From: Dreissena polymorpha | Lineage: Eukaryota > Mollusca > Bivalvia > Myida > Dreissenidae | Assembly: GCF_020536995.1 (NCBI RefSeq) | Contig: NC_068366.1 | Coordinates: 73,379,536 to 73,443,535 of the forward strand | Length of the DNA: 64,000 bases | Reading direction: 5' to 3' | Shown here: in pieces, positions 1-13,049 of the stretch | How positions within the stretch are numbered: the first letter of the stretch is position 1 | Layout of the letters: the number at the start of each line of letters is the position of its first letter | Notes under the pieces: generated by a model | Seen by the model: only the letters and a program-made list of their open reading frames with translations | Database searches by the model: none | What the model was told of the DNA's origin: nothing | Position numbers and translations under genes: made by a program

Positions 1-233
1 TGTTACAAAACAATTCGCACTAACCGCATACTTGGGATTGTCTTACAAACACGTAATTATAAGTGCTAAAAATAATAAGTGCTAAATCCATCAATCTGTT
101 CATTAATGATTGTTTATTTACAAACAGAAACAGCAGATATGAAATAGTATTTTAATTTTTTTTTCAGATTGTGTAATCAAAATTTAATATTAAACAACTA
201 CATACAGAAGGGTTTCATCCGCACAACAGCACA
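1..233 (+). promoter_or_regulatory. upstream region and 5' UTR of the metalloprotease gene
   Basis: AT-rich sequence with no open frame of note. A strong polypyrimidine tract ending in CAG at about 164-166 suggests that the first coding exon also carries a 3' splice site. A non-coding exon may therefore lie to the left of the window. No clear TATA box was seen. The leader to the ATG at 234 would be about 67 nt if that acceptor is used. Confidence 0.35.
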
Positions 234-3200
234 ATGACTAGACTATTGCTCGGCGTTTGTTTCATCTTAATTGCGACCACATTGCTGCAGACGACATTTG
301 CTCGTCGCCGTGGAAGCAGAAAAAACGATGAAGGTATTTAAATTTTGTATGTAGTCAAGACAAGTCTTTTCAGAATACCTTTGATAACTATGCCATCATT
401 GTATGCCTTTTTTAAATTTAAAATTGAACAGTAAAATTCAATGCCCTGAAAATAGTCATACATGTTAGAATAATCAATGTTTATACTAGTAGTTTTCGAG
501 ATTGAGATATATGAACTTATATCGTATACAATACGGTTAAGATCACAGATTGTTAATAATGTAGCGTTTTTCAAACTGGAATATGTTTCTTTCATTTCTA
601 CTCACACGAAGGATTTGTATGTGCAGGAGAACACAATGGTTTAACACACAATGGTTGTCGGGGTATGCCATTTTCCAGTTCAAAAACAATATGGCGCTAT
701 GTACTACAATAACAACGTTTTTGTAACAATATATAAACGACCAAGTGTCACATATAAGGATCTGAATGTGTTAAGTATTAAACCCATATCCATTTCCTTC
801 CAGTTAAAGAAAGACGTTTTTCTTTCAAATCTCGTGAACAAAAGGAGTTTCGTAATAACAAACTTCCTGAAACATTGGAGTACGACATTGACATTGAGGG
901 ATTTCCAGTGACCGCGCTTGAACTCATTTTGAACACTAAGATGAATGTACCGGAAAGTGAAATTGGGAACGAACGAAATGGATTCCGTAAAGTTCAAAGC
1001 AAACGGGTGAGTTTAATATTGTTAACAATTTGCAATAAGTCAAACTTTTGTAATAAAAAGATCTACTTTGTTCACAGAAGATGTTAAAGAATGCTGACAA
1101 TAGTAGGAGGCAAATAGGTAGGTATTGGTTTTGAATAATAAACGTCAAAGCGAAAACAAGTAAAACATTAAACGTCTGTAAAAATTTATAGGAAAAAAAA
1201 CTGCTGCAAAGCGTTGCAGTAATAGAACTAAATTTAAAAACAATACAAATAGCAAAACTCATTAACTCATTTCATTAACTGTTTAATGTTATCTGTTTAG
1301 ACTGTTTAACATAAAATGTAACAGAAAACGAATCAGTTGTATTTTTCTTGTGACAACAGGTAGCACAAAGTAGTTATACATAAGGAAGGTTAAACATTAT
1401 AAATAATATCACAATGTCTCAATATGAACACTTTGATAAAACGAATGAATCTGCATTCCCAGTTAAACCCGTATTACTGTCTTTGTTTGCAGACCAAGCA
1501 GGTCGGCATATACACGGATAAGAACGGACACGGATCTTTCGCATGTGAAGCGAGCAAAGACAATAACTGGCAGTTGAACTGCGATCTCGTAAGTGGACGT
1601 TAGGGTGGTAACACTAAAATACATACCGATATAACTTCATATTCTTAAGCAGAAGGTCCTTTATAGTGCAAGAAAAAGTACACACACTACATTGTTCTAA
1701 CATTTTCTTTCATACAAGTGTATTGAAGTTCGAGAAGTATGTAAAACGTTAAAAGCAAAAATGAAGTTGTTATTATAGAGCTACTTAGAAGTACAATGCA
1801 TGCTCTATTGATAAATAATAGTAGGGATCTTCAGTCAATTTACATAAACACATATTTTTTATCAGCACATGCTTTAACTGTTTGTTTTGAGTTACGTGGG
1901 TATATATCATATAATTTATGTAAATCGTCATTTTTAGAGCGGGCTTGTTTACTTCAATAACGAAGCCTGCTATATTGGAGGCGGAGTACAACAGGCCGAG
2001 TGCGGAAATGCTACCACAGAAGGGGAACTGCTTACCTTCAACCCACCCGATGGTATAATAAATAGATAAATAAACGAACTCGTTAAATAAACTTAATGTT
2101 ATTTGACTATTCTATGACATATATCTTTCAAAATCATATTCATATTTAAAAACTTGCTCAACGTACACTAATTACACACAAAGCACCATTCTTCGATGTA
2201 ATATTGATTGTAGACGGTTACACTAAGTCGAAATGAAAACAATCAATCAGAATCGTAATCCTGTATTATTTGTGGAAAAGACAAAAACTGAAGCTTTCGG
2301 GTTTGTTTTAGTTGTGAGATCAAAGCGTTCAGTTGCAACGCAACATGTAGCAGATTTACTGACTCGAGACCGTCGCTCCATTCTCCCATCTCCTGGATTC
2401 AAGGTCGTTGAAATTGCATTCGCGTTGGATACCGCCTTCATGGACCAGTACGTAATTTGATACATTTATTGAAATATTGATCCTCTCGAAAAGCCTGCTT
2501 GCTTTAAATGATATTAAACGTTACTTCATCGTGATTTAAACATTTATTTATAATACGTTCATCGCACACGCCCGATTTTTTATCGTGGTGGATTGAATAT
2601 TGTTACATTTTTATCATAGTTTTAAACGCTTTTTATAACATTATGCATATACAAAACAATACTCCAGTGACTTGTGTTTCGTCCTGAATATCAACATATC
2701 TACTTAAATGTATACACGTATCTTCAAATATTAAGAACAGTCTTTGTGGTGTTTTTTGGGGGTAAAACAAGTATATATCACACTCAAGTGTTCCTTAAAA
2801 TACGTTTACGGCTACGAAAGATATTCACATGGATCCGATAAAAAAACATATGAAGCTTGAAACAGCACCGTGACTCTTACCGGTATTTCACAATTGTCCC
2901 AATTTTAGATTTTACGACCGCCACCCCGGCAATACGGCGGCGGCTCAAGCAGAAGCTGAAGTTTTCATGGCGCTATTGGTAAACGAGGTAAGCACTGGAT
3001 TTGGTCTGACTTTAACCCATTTATGCCTAGTGGACTCTCCCATCCTTCTAAATTGGATCAATTTATTTCTAAAATTAGGGATGTCTAGTATGTGTATTTT
3101 TATATTTAGAATATTTCTTACAGAAATTCCTTTAAGCAAACAGCGCAGACCCTGATGAGACGCCGCATCATGCGGCGTCTCATCTAGGTCTACGCTGTTT

Positions 3201-6200
3201 GCCAAGGCACTTTTTCTAGACGCTATGCATAAATGGATTAAAAGATTTCTTAAAAGATTAGTAAGATTGCGTATGTCAGAATATGAAGCTGAATACATTT
3301 CGTAAAGCAACGCTCACAAACTATCACATTATCTTTGGAGTAATTATATAATCCTATATTTTTTGTTTTTATCTATCACTTGCTTATTCTGTAGCCAATG
3401 TTCGATTACTTAAATATTCATTTCGGTTATTTTGTGTTTGCAATGTGTTTAATGAGATATCAAATATAATGCAGATGAATGTTTTCTACGCATCCGTAAA
3501 AGAGGCGTCTGCCGGCGCCCTTGACCTTTACGTTTACCCTGCGGCCGTGGTCTACCCAAGTGTAAGTACATACCATTTGAAGCAAACACGAGTAGCTTAA
3601 ACCTTTTTATTTTAGCTCGATTGCATGAAAAGCCTTATGATAATTTTAAACGCTCTCGAGTCCGTTTCCTGGGATTAGAACCAGTACTTGGTATCTTTGA
3701 GGGAGATCTTAAGAACGCTCCCGGAGTGGGAAGGAGCCATCTTGTTTGTCACGTGATTACCCCTCTCTCATAGCAACACATATTATTTAACACTAATCAC
3801 GAAAAGACGGTTTGCAAATTTTTGACGATTCATCAGATCCTCATATACAAGTATTAATGTAAGTTGGTATGATCGATTCTATAATATTCATATGAATGTG
3901 TTACTAATTTCAGTTCGGGTCTGATTTCGCCTGGTCCTCAAACCACAAAAGTGGCACAACTCTTCGTTCAGGTACAGCATTTGACGCTGATCTGAGATCG
4001 TTTTTCAGCAGTGGTTTCACATCCAGGCAACATGAGCACGCCATGGCTCTTACAGGGTATTATTTTGTTTTTATTTATTTCGGTATTTGTCATACTTTTA
4101 ACTTTTTAACACATGAACATTTTTCAATTGTGAATCGTTGTAAAAATGTTTAATTAATATTCGGTCGAAAACACATAAACTGTTTTAATGATGTCCAAAC
4201 AGGGTTAAAATGGTAATTTTCTGTGGATGCATGCCTGTTCATGCTTTTTCATTCAGCGTCAATTTCTTATCGCAATTATATTGCTGCAGGTTAGATCTTC
4301 TTGGCGAAGATGGAAGCAGCGGGTTGCTAGGATACGCGTACGTGGGTACAGTATGCGTTAACACGAATTACAAGTACTCCATCAACGAGTATTCTGCATC
4401 AAACGTGGCATGGGTGGCGTCACATGAACTGGGACACGCGTAAGTGTCAATAACACATATTTAATACATTGATGCCTATTGGACTCTCCCATCCTTCTAA
4501 ATTGGATCAATTTATTTCCAAAATTAAGGTTGTGTAGTAGGTTTATTTCTGTATTTAAAGTATTTCTTACAGAAATCCTTTAAGCAAACAGCATAATGCG
4601 GCGTCTCATCTGGGTACGCTGTTTGCCAAGGCCTTTTTTTCTAGACGCTATGCATAAATGGGTTAATACAATAACATACAATACACGAGGTCCTCATATT
4701 TACATATTTATGCTTTATTCTTCTAAAAATAGTTCTAAACCTATAAATAATTGTTTGATCTTTGCTTATTCCCAGACTGGGATCTGATCACGACCAGACC
4801 ACCGCCTGTCCGGCCGGCGTGAACGTCATGTCCGCCTATCTGTTCAATCCGTCCGCCACGACCGCGGACACATACAGCAAGTTCTCCACGTGCAGCGCAA
4901 GCCAGTTTATCACTCATTTGAACGGGTAATGTTTAGCTTAGTATTGGCCAAAATACTGTCGTGATGAACGATAGCAATATGATGTTTTTAGGTCCAGATA
5001 TCCCGATCAGAATTTCGAGTTGGCTAGGGGCGAAGTGTTCTTATCTGACGTTTAATTGTTTGGTAGACTTGTATTCTATGTGGTATAGAAATCGGACATT
5101 TTATTGTAAATCGTATGATTAAGGGCTACTTGCAATAAAAGGCATTTTTAAGAGACACTTGTAGAAAATAAACAAAATATATTTGCAGGTTCTTTGTCAT
5201 GGATTGTCTCATTGCTTAATTATTAAAGGGACCTTTACACAGATTGTCTCATGCTAAGTTTGTAATCAAACGCTTTAATTTGATAAATATAAACATTTGA
5301 ACTAAACCTTATTTAACAATAAAACAATTAAAGAAAGACAATGGCAATCCACAACTGGGCCCGAACCACTGATCCTTGAGGTAAAAGACTAGTGCTGAAA
5401 CATCTCGGCCATCAGAACTGTTATAAAATGCGACGTATTTTATGCTATATATAAGCAATGTCACATAATATAACAATAACAACAGATCTCTCCAAATAAT
5501 TCAACCGTTTCGCGTTTGTAACGCTTTATAATTTTATCGTCAAAAGATTCATATAATGGATATTTAAGAGCATGGTAAATGTTCAGTATTACTGTTTCCT
5601 TGCAAATATCATTACTACAACAAAAATTTGCAAATCTGAACTATTTTTCTTTTCAATTTGATCAATTTACCAAATCGTGAAAAGGTCTCTTTAATTAAAC
5701 CCTTTATATTGTCAACAGACGAACCGACTGCACCGCCAACAATGGGTTTACGGACGAGCAATTCAGAGCCTCGTTTTGCAGAGGCCTTCTGGGTCAGCGA
5801 GACAACAGCCTTAACTATCAGTGTCAGCAGCGAACTGGCTATGCCGCAAGTGCCGTCTGCAGCGGGGTATGTATTTGTATCTATACTTAAAAATTAAAAT
5901 GTTTTAAGATTACAAATGGCTATTAAGCTTTATATGCACGAGTGAACATAAGCAAATGTTACTGCTCACGGACGATACTGCAATGCTACTTATAGTTAGA
6001 CATTAATGATATAAGGGACAGATGAAGGGCGCAATAGCATGATGACTCCTGCTCAACCTGCTGGTACCTCTTCTTTCATCTGAATAGCAACTACTTAAAA
6101 CCATGATAACTTATGCTTGATAAAGACATTCAACTGATTTATAACATATATAAAAATGTCTCCAGACTTATCGGGTTTTCCACCTAACCACTTTTTGTCG

Positions 6201-7356
6201 ACTTCTTGTACCTTTTGCGATCTTAAATCTTTCCCTTAAAAAAATAATTATCGTCACTGCATATGTTTTCAAATGCTTTTCAATATCTTTTACAGCATCC
6301 CTTCAACATTGATTTTCGATGTCTATTTTGAAAAACATCTTAGATCAATAGGATACCAGCGTAATCTTAATAAAAAAATATTGCTTGCATATCAATTTTT
6401 GAAAACTAGCAACTTGAATTTAGCGTTTACATTTGAAAGTAATTCCCTGATTCACATTGACAATTTTTTGTATTCAGACGATCAGCGGCGACGCGGGATG
6501 TTACGCCTACGGTCAAGTTGCGTGTAGAGATGCAAGCGGTGCATGCGGCGTGAGACTCGGATTCGTGTGGAATGGAACCCCGTGCGGTAGCGGAAGGGTG
6601 AGTGTGACCAAATGGTTTACGTGACATGTTGTTTTATTTCATATACGTTTGTCTTTTCATACAATTAATTAAAACGCAAGCCTGAATAAACCACTTGTAT
6701 TTCAGATGTGCTTTAAAGGCAGATGCGTTGCTAACTTTGAAGTCTGCGACTCTGCTACAACTGCTGCACCTACAACTGCTGCTCCTACAACAGCTGCTTC
6801 TACAACTGCTGCACCTACAACGGCTGCACCTACTACTGCTGCACCTACAACTGCTGCACCTACAACTGCTGCACCTACAACTGCTGCACCTACAACTACT
6901 GCATCTACAACTGCTGCACCTACAACTGCTGCAACTACAACCTCTGCACCTACAACAGCTGCACCTACAACTGCTACACATACAACTGCTGCACCTACAA
7001 CAGCTGCACCTACAACTGCTGCACCTACAACTGCTACACCTACAACTGCTAGACCTACAACTGCCGCACCTACAACTGCTAGACCTACAACTGCTGCACC
7101 TACAACTGCTGCTCCAACAACTGCTGCTCCAACAACGACTAGACCTACAACTGCTGCTCCAACAACGACTAGACCTACAACTGCTGCTCCAACAACCGCT
7201 GCCCCATGTAGCTGCTGTCTAAGCGGGGGCAGATATTCGGTTACATGCTGTAATCGAAATCTCATTTATTTTCGCCGGGTGTGCAGATGCTGTTCATACA
7301 CAAGTCGTTTTGAAGAGCAGCCATTTTCTCAGTTTAAAGAGGATTCGAGCAGTTAA
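234..7356 (+). CDS. secreted ADAM/reprolysin-type (M12B) zinc metalloprotease with Thr-rich C-terminal array
   Basis: Thirteen exons join in one frame with GT-AG introns: 234-333, 804-1006, 1493-1588, 1938-2052, 2312-2447, 2909-2987, 3475-3561, 3914-4056, 4290-4439, 4776-4925, 5719-5866, 6478-6597, 6706-7356. They give 725 residues. Residues 1-23 or so are a signal peptide (MTRLLLGVCFILIATTLLQ). A prodomain follows to about residue 205. The catalytic domain starts near KVVEIAFALDTAFMDQFYD and holds the zinc site HELGHALGSDHD at 365-376, split between exons 9 and 10, with a Met-turn (NVMS) at about 386-389. A Cys-rich region at about 420-525 includes GTPCGSGRMCFKGRCV, like the ADAM/ADAMTS cysteine-rich domain. 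Residues 526-676 are a Thr/Ala/Pro array, probably O-glycosylated. A short Cys-rich tail ends at the stop. No membrane segment was seen, so the product is probably secreted and cleaves extracellular proteins. The closest group is mig-17/ADAMTS-like invertebrate metalloproteases. The substrate is unknown. Exon joins were made by eye; the family call is firm. Confidence 0.88.
3012..3241. mobile_element. palindromic MITE, copy 1 (metalloprotease intron 6)
   Basis: The ends read TTAACCCATTTATGC and, inverted, GCATAAATGGATTAA. The centre holds the perfect hairpin GACGCCGCATCATGCGGCGTC. The same element recurs at 4461-4666 and 27221-27447. It has no coding capacity. It lies fully inside the intron and does not touch the splice sites. 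Confidence 0.75.
3640..3745. mobile_element. SINE body fragment
   Basis: Contains CGAGTCCGTTTCCTGG and CCAGTACTTGGTATCT. These words recur at 14525-14610 and in part at 23855-23900, next to tRNA-like heads, so this is probably the body of the same tRNA-derived SINE family. No head is visible here. Confidence 0.45.
4461..4666. mobile_element. palindromic MITE, copy 2 (metalloprotease intron 9)
   Basis: Same family and same orientation as the element at 3012-3241, with the central hairpin partly deleted. It starts near TTAATACATTGATGCCTATT and ends GCATAAATGGGTTAA. Confidence 0.7.
5223..5694. mobile_element. TTAA-flanked inverted-repeat element with internal tRNA-like module, copy A
   Basis: Both ends carry TTAA followed by inverted AAAGGGACCTTTACACAG / CGTGAAAAGGTCTCTTT. 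The interior holds, on the minus strand, a tRNA-like block at about 5355-5425 with the B-box-like GGTTCGGGCCC. It lies in intron 10 of the metalloprotease gene, 24 bp before exon 11. No protein coding was seen. Homologues lie at 15362-15878, 17091-17432, 47700-48217 and 48214-48679. Confidence 0.7.
6754..7206 (+). repeat. 15-bp coding minisatellite (Pro-Thr-Thr-Ala-Ala units)
   Basis: About 30 copies of a unit close to ACAACTGCTGCACCT lie inside the last metalloprotease exon. The frame is kept throughout because every unit is a multiple of three. Late units use CGA/AGA and ACG variants that give TTRPTT. Third positions vary less than would be expected of old repeats, so recent slippage is likely. 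Because of the base composition several other frames are also open here; those are shadows. Confidence 0.9.
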
Positions 7357-7500
7357 GGTGATGATGTCTAAAGCTCCGAATAAGACAGCGACGCATTCAT
7401 TTCGATCATTAGGTATTGCGGCCAATAAGTTTACGTTCACTGGCTGTTTGTGTAAACCAATCAATACAATGCGTCTAATTTACACTAGGAATTTCAACAA

Positions 7501-7506
7501 AATAAA
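7501..7506 (+). terminator. poly(A) signal of the metalloprotease gene
   Basis: AATAAA, 145 bp after the stop codon. A second candidate (CAATAAA) lies near 7729. Which of the two is used cannot be told from sequence. Confidence 0.5.
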
Positions 7507-9040
7507 AACAATAAACATAAACATATCTAACATGTTTTAAGTTTAAACAAGTCGCAAAATAATTCTTACGGAATGCAATGATTAAATATATGTTTGCATT
7601 GTTTTGTATTTAACTCCATATCTCGTCTAATATGTAATGCCAAAATCCCGGCGCAATTGATCGAATTATGTTAGTGTACACATGTATTCAATTTAGTATC
7701 TTACTATTATTATTGTCCTTATAAATCAATAAACAATTGTTTATAAGTTTGATTTGTTCAAAAACATTAAACCCCGGTTTGATTTCGAGCTATTCTTTTT
7801 TAAGGGGAGGTTACCACTGCAAAACGTATAGAAATCCCGAATCCTTTATTTATCTCTTAATCCGGTCGCGAATGTTACATTTTGTGATGGGGCTGCAGAA
7901 GCTGTTGAGACGAGCGCGGCATGGTTGAGAGCGCCAGCAGCCTGGTCCAATATTTGTGCAGTTCCAACTAGTCGCAAACTTCGTGAACGTATTTTTGTTA
8001 TATTTATTTGAATAGATATTGCCATTTTCAATGAATTAATTTGTTTATATTAATTTTTACTTGCTAACATTTTGACATGTCTATTAAAGACTTATTTCAG
8101 TTTCCATACAAATTTAGTGTTCACTGTATGTCAATCGGTGCTTGCAATCAAAGTATTAGTAATAAATAACGAAAAATTTCAAAAAGAAGAATAAGCAATC
8201 AGTTCTTTACCACTTGTTATGATTTTTTGGAGAAAAATAACACACCGTAACCGTAGCAACAGCTTGTTTTAATAAATGCATCTATGTCCTTTCATATTAT
8301 TGTATACACGGAGTGTATATTGTAATCTATAGTCCGTGATTGTATAATAAATAAATTTGCTGTTAGATTGTTAGATTTGCTGTTGTTTAATGATAGAGTT
8401 TTATACCCGAGTTTAAAAGCAGCACACTCAATGTGTTTGTTGGATAAAACATTATGTTACTTATGCGACAAACTACATACTGTGGTTTACTTGTTTTTCA
8501 TACATGTATTGAAGGGTTTATGATACATACATTATTGATTTATCGGTTGTTCCAATCTTAATATCACTTAACATGTAAGTAAATTTTCTCATACGTTGCT
8601 GACATTTTTTTTTTCTTATTGTTTTTATTTCAAATACATTTTGCTAAGTGTTTTTATCGCCATACATTACCACGCACTTCAGTTAACTGAATATACTAAT
8701 ATCATTTACATACTTATGCTAGCGTCTAAGCCTAGACAGTGGATGGTACACAGATAAATTGGCTTAAGATTACCGATATAAAATTGTGTATGCTTGTTGG
8801 ATGTGTTATTTGAATGTTTAAAATAAAGAACCATGGATGATTTAACTTTGTGTTTGTTTGCAATCTATTCGTTACGATATATTTTGAAAACTAAGTGTAT
8901 GCAGAGTAAACTATTATTTATTTTTCCTTTGGAATTGCGACAATATTTTAAACGTGCAAAAGAAAAAAAAACAGCGTGAAACATGTACTTATGAAATATG
9001 AAATATTTTAATTGCTGAAAAAATCTTTAAAAACAAAGGA
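7507..9040. other. intergenic, no gene seen
   Basis: AT-rich spacer after the metalloprotease gene. Short open frames at 7737-7928 and on the minus strand at 7846-8031 show no recognisable family. The 7790-7975 stretch is richer in GC than its surroundings and may be an old repeat fragment. Confidence 0.5.
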
Positions 9041-10810
9041 AATACGTAGGAAAACACTGCCAATGCATAAAAACATCGTAAATACTTCACTGCTGAAAAT
9101 ACTTTCGAAACATTAACAAAAACTTGTAAAATACAACAAATAATTTATAAAACACTGCAAATACAATACATCACCGCTAAATTAAGCTTTAGAAAATATT
9201 GCAAATAATTAAGAAAGCATTGCAAATACTTTAAAAAACATGGCAAAAACCTTTGAACGCACATAAAATACTTTAGAAAACACTGTCAATACTTCGATAA
9301 CACTGTAGACACTTTACTGAAAGTACTTAAGAAAGCATTGCAAATAGTTTAGAAAACATTGCAAATACTTTAGAAAACAACGCAATTAATTTTTATTTAT
9401 TTTTATTTTCTCTGCATATACATGTACCCTGTTAAACACTGCATATACTTAAGCATACACAACTAAATATTGCAAATGCTTAACATATCATTGCAAATAC
9501 TTTAGAAAATACTGCCCATACTTTTAAAAATATTGCACAGTCTTACGAAAATACTGTGCAAAAACCACAGAAAACACTGTAAATACTTTAAAACTCTGCA
9601 AATACTTAAGAACACACTTCGCATGCTTAAACATAACATTAATCCCATTTTAGAAACGCTGCTAATACTTTAACAAAACCTTTAAAATACAAAATTATTC
9701 ATCGTTAATAAAAAAAATGCAAAAAGTTAGACAACACTGCAAATACTTATGAAAACATTGCAAATACTAAAGCAAACACGGTACCATTTTTATAAAATAC
9801 TGCAAATACTTCAGAAAACGCTGAAAATGGTTAAAATACTACTGTAAATATTAAAGGAAACATTGCAAATAATGTTAAAGGCAATGCAAATACTAAAAAC
9901 GCTGAAATCACGTTAGAAAACACTGCATATATTTTAGACAACATTGACAACACTTTACAAAATACTGCAAATACTTTAGAAAACATTGAGAATACTTTAG
10001 CAAACACAGTTAATACTGAAGAAAAAATTTCAAATGGTTCAAATAACAATGCAATTATTTAAGATAACATTGCCAATACTTAACAAAATATTACAATTAC
10101 TTTAGAAAACTCTACAAATACTTCAGAAATCATAAAAAAATACTATTTAAAACAGTGCAAATACTTAAAAAAACACTTTAGAACACAAAGCAAATACTAA
10201 GAAAATATTGCAATAATTTTACTAACAAATACTTTCAAAACATTTCAAATACATAAGAAAACACTGCAACTACTTCATAAAACACTGGGAATGCATGTAT
10301 TTAAGCAAATAATGCATATACTATAGACCAAATAGGAAAAATTTTAGAAATAATTGCATATATGTAACGAATCACTGAAAATAATTATCAACACACTGTG
10401 AGTACTTTAGAAAACACTGCAAATACTTGAGAAAACGTTGTACATTTGATAGAAAACACTGAAAATACTTAAAAGCACGCTGCAAGACTTGAGAAAAACA
10501 AAACTAAACATTGAAAACACTACTGAAAACATTACAAATACGTAAGAAAATACAATACCTTTAATACAATATTGCAAATACTTTATAAACGCTACAAATT
10601 GTTAAAATAACACTGCAACTATTTTTGAAAATATTGCAAATACTTTAGAAAACATTGCAAATGGTTAAAAAAAACACTGTAAATACTTTAAAACCCCCTG
10701 ACATTACTTTAGAAAACACTGCAACTACTTAGGAAAACACTGCAAATACTTTTGAAAACACTCAAAATACTTTAGCAAGCACAGTAAATACTTAAAAAAA
10801 AACCACTGCA
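9041..10810. repeat. degenerate ~21-bp minisatellite
   Basis: Dozens of imperfect copies of a unit close to TTTAGAAAACACTGCAAATAC fill 1.8 kb. Spacing slips between about 19 and 23 bp. On the minus strand, runs of units give a repeating heptapeptide like VFSKVFAVF, open for 72 codons only because the unit is near 21 bp. There is no sign of a real protein. The array is old, with most units differing at several positions. Confidence 0.85.
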
Positions 10811-10829
10811 ATAACATATAAAACATTAC

Positions 10830-11285
10830 AAAATGGGCCTTGGACTTTGAAATCTACTTTATTATAAGAACATTTTCTATAATATCCGTTTTCCGAAGGT
10901 TTTCTACGAAACGTTTTCAGATATTTAGCTCATGTTTGGAATGTGGGTCTACCGACATGACGTACAGATGAAATATGAGTTCCTTACCGGTCCACTGATT
11001 TTTCGCAAAGTAATGGGCCTTACACTTATAAATTTTCTCTATAATAACTGATTTCTGGAGGTTTTTAATTAACGCTTTCAGATATGAAGCTGATTTTTGG
11101 GATGTTAGTCTTCTTACATGACTTATACTCCGCTCTGGTGGGATAGCGCGTGTAGTAAAGCCAAGCGAGAAAAATATTCGTTGCTCAGGCGTTTTCGTTG
11201 GTTGAATGAACCGGCCGATTTTCATCTGTACACAAATGCACGTCGGTCCTTCAAAAACTAATGTCACGCAAAAAGTATATGCCAA
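10830..11285. repeat. satellite-like block, left part
   Basis: Two to three diverged units of roughly 160-180 bp, each with words such as GGGCCTT..ACTTATAAATTTTCTCTATAATAAC, an ACGCTTTCAGATAT word and a TACAGATGAA word. The same unit resumes at 13050-13560 after the LINE. Units are only moderately alike. Confidence 0.6.
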
Positions 11286-11309
11286 AATAAAAAAACGTAG
11301 TTTTAATTG

Positions 11310-12990
11310 ACTCCCGTAAATATCCGCAGTATTTTTGGTCGGTTATTAAAGGAAATAGGTTTACAGCAACAACTCATGCACCTATCAATCCCAATGAGTG
11401 GGTTAGATACTTTAAATCTTTGCTATTTAAAGAATCAGAAAACCCACTACACAATTTTGATGTACATGCAAATGCGTAGAATAACGACCAGGCCGATTAT
11501 ATATTAAATTCGCCAATTACAGACGACGAAATAAAGCAAGTGTCAGTAACCTGAAGCGTGGAAAATCTCAAGGTAAAGACGGGATCGGTGCGGAATTTTA
11601 CATAAATACTAAGCACGTTATAACCCCTATTTTAAATGTACTTTTCAATAAGATTTTATCTTCCGGAAGCTTTCCTGATGCTTGGAGTGAAAGTATCATC
11701 ATACCTTTATATAAATCGGGTTCGCGAAGTGATCCTTCAAAATACCGAGGTATATCTTTAGTTGACGTTATGTACAAGATATTTGCAGGCATCATAAATG
11801 ATAGATTAACCCGGTTTGCAAATGAATTAGATTTAATTGATGAGGCGCAAGCTGGGTTTAGAGCAGGATATTCGGTTACCGATAATATGTTTATTTTAAA
11901 GAGCTTGGTGCAAAAATATATTTCTAAGCCAGTGGATAGATTCTATGTGTTATATGTGGATTTCTTTAAAGGCATTCGATTCCTTGGTGCATCATAAATT
12001 GTTCACATGCTTTGTGCGTAAAGGAATCCAGTGCAACGTACTTAATGTCTTGACCTCGATGTACTCCAAACTTAAAAGTTATGAACGCACGAGCCCCGGC
12101 GCTATTTCGAGCCCGTTTGTTTGTAGCATCGGCACTAGACAGGGGGACTTGTGCTCGTCGATTATATTCAGTTAATACATAAATGATCTGTGTTCATTTA
12201 TTCGACAAAAGTGCGATGCTGGAATCTTTGTCACAAACGATATCCCCGACATATTTCGTATACTTTTTGCTGATTAAATTGCAAATTGTGCAGATACTGC
12301 TGTAAATCTACAGTTGAAGATAAATGCTATTGCAGAATTTTGTACCTTAACAAGCATGAATTTAAATCTAAAAAACCCTGAGGTATTTAGAAATGGGGGT
12401 CCATTACGTCACTATGAGATATGGTATTTCAATAATTGTCCAGTAAATACAACGTCCGTCTATAAATATATGGGCATCCTATATACCCCAAAGTAATGCT
12501 GGTCGGCTGCAAAACTAAATTAGCCGCTCAGGGACGAAAAGCATTATTTGCCATTAGAGAATACCTAATGCCGTTCGGATATTTCTGCTGTACAGAATTC
12601 TTTAAATTATTTGATGCCGTGGTTACACCCATACTCACATTCGGATCAGAAATATGGGGATTCACATATAGTGATTCAATAGAGCGTGCACAAATAGAAG
12701 CTTGCAAGTATTTTCTGGGCGTTAAAACTGCGGTCAATAACTGTGTAGCTTTAGGAGAATGTGGCCGTTTACCAATGTACGTCATTTATCACTGAAAATG
12801 TATAAAATACTGGTGTAAACTTCTCCAGATGCCTGATAGAAGATAACCAAAAAAACTTATAAAATGTTAAAGGCATTAGATGATATTGGAAGGCGAAATT
12901 GTGTACGGATGTAAAGGAGCTTCTTTTTAAATATGGGTTCGGCTTTATTTGGCTCTCACAGGATGTTGGTGATATAGATTTATTCATGCT
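11310..12990 (+). pseudogene. decayed non-LTR retrotransposon (LINE), reverse transcriptase region
   Basis: Translated pieces in consecutive frames show reverse transcriptase landmarks: a SKYRGISL word near 11739, DEAQAGFRAGYSVTDNM near 11842, YVLYVDF then, in the next frame, KAFDSL near 11945-11990 (the LDxxKAFD motif), GTRQGD near 12132 and FAD near 12268 where FADD is expected. The C-terminal part (VVTPILTFGSEIWGF at about 12619, ending LGECGRLP) is typical of LINE proteins. A frame change at about 11960, an in-frame stop after IIFS and another inside the FADD site show it is dead. The 5' end is truncated. The clade was not resolved. Confidence 0.82.
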
Positions 12991-13049
12991 CTTTTTTATG
13001 TCTACATGATGTATTATTGGCCGGATATCTTTGTTTACAATAAGCTTAC

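Noticed and set aside
1079-1118. 40-bp exon-like stretch with acceptor and donor in metalloprotease intron 2
   Set aside because: Including it would shift the frame and run into a stop in the next exon; direct joining of 1006 to 1493 keeps the frame.
6634-7265. Long open frames over the Thr-rich array in other frames and on the minus strand
   Set aside because: They are open only because a 15-bp GC-biased unit repeats; the 6706-7356 plus frame continues the protease exon chain.
9831-10049. 72-codon minus-strand frame with repeating heptapeptides
   Set aside because: It lies entirely in the degenerate 21-bp minisatellite.
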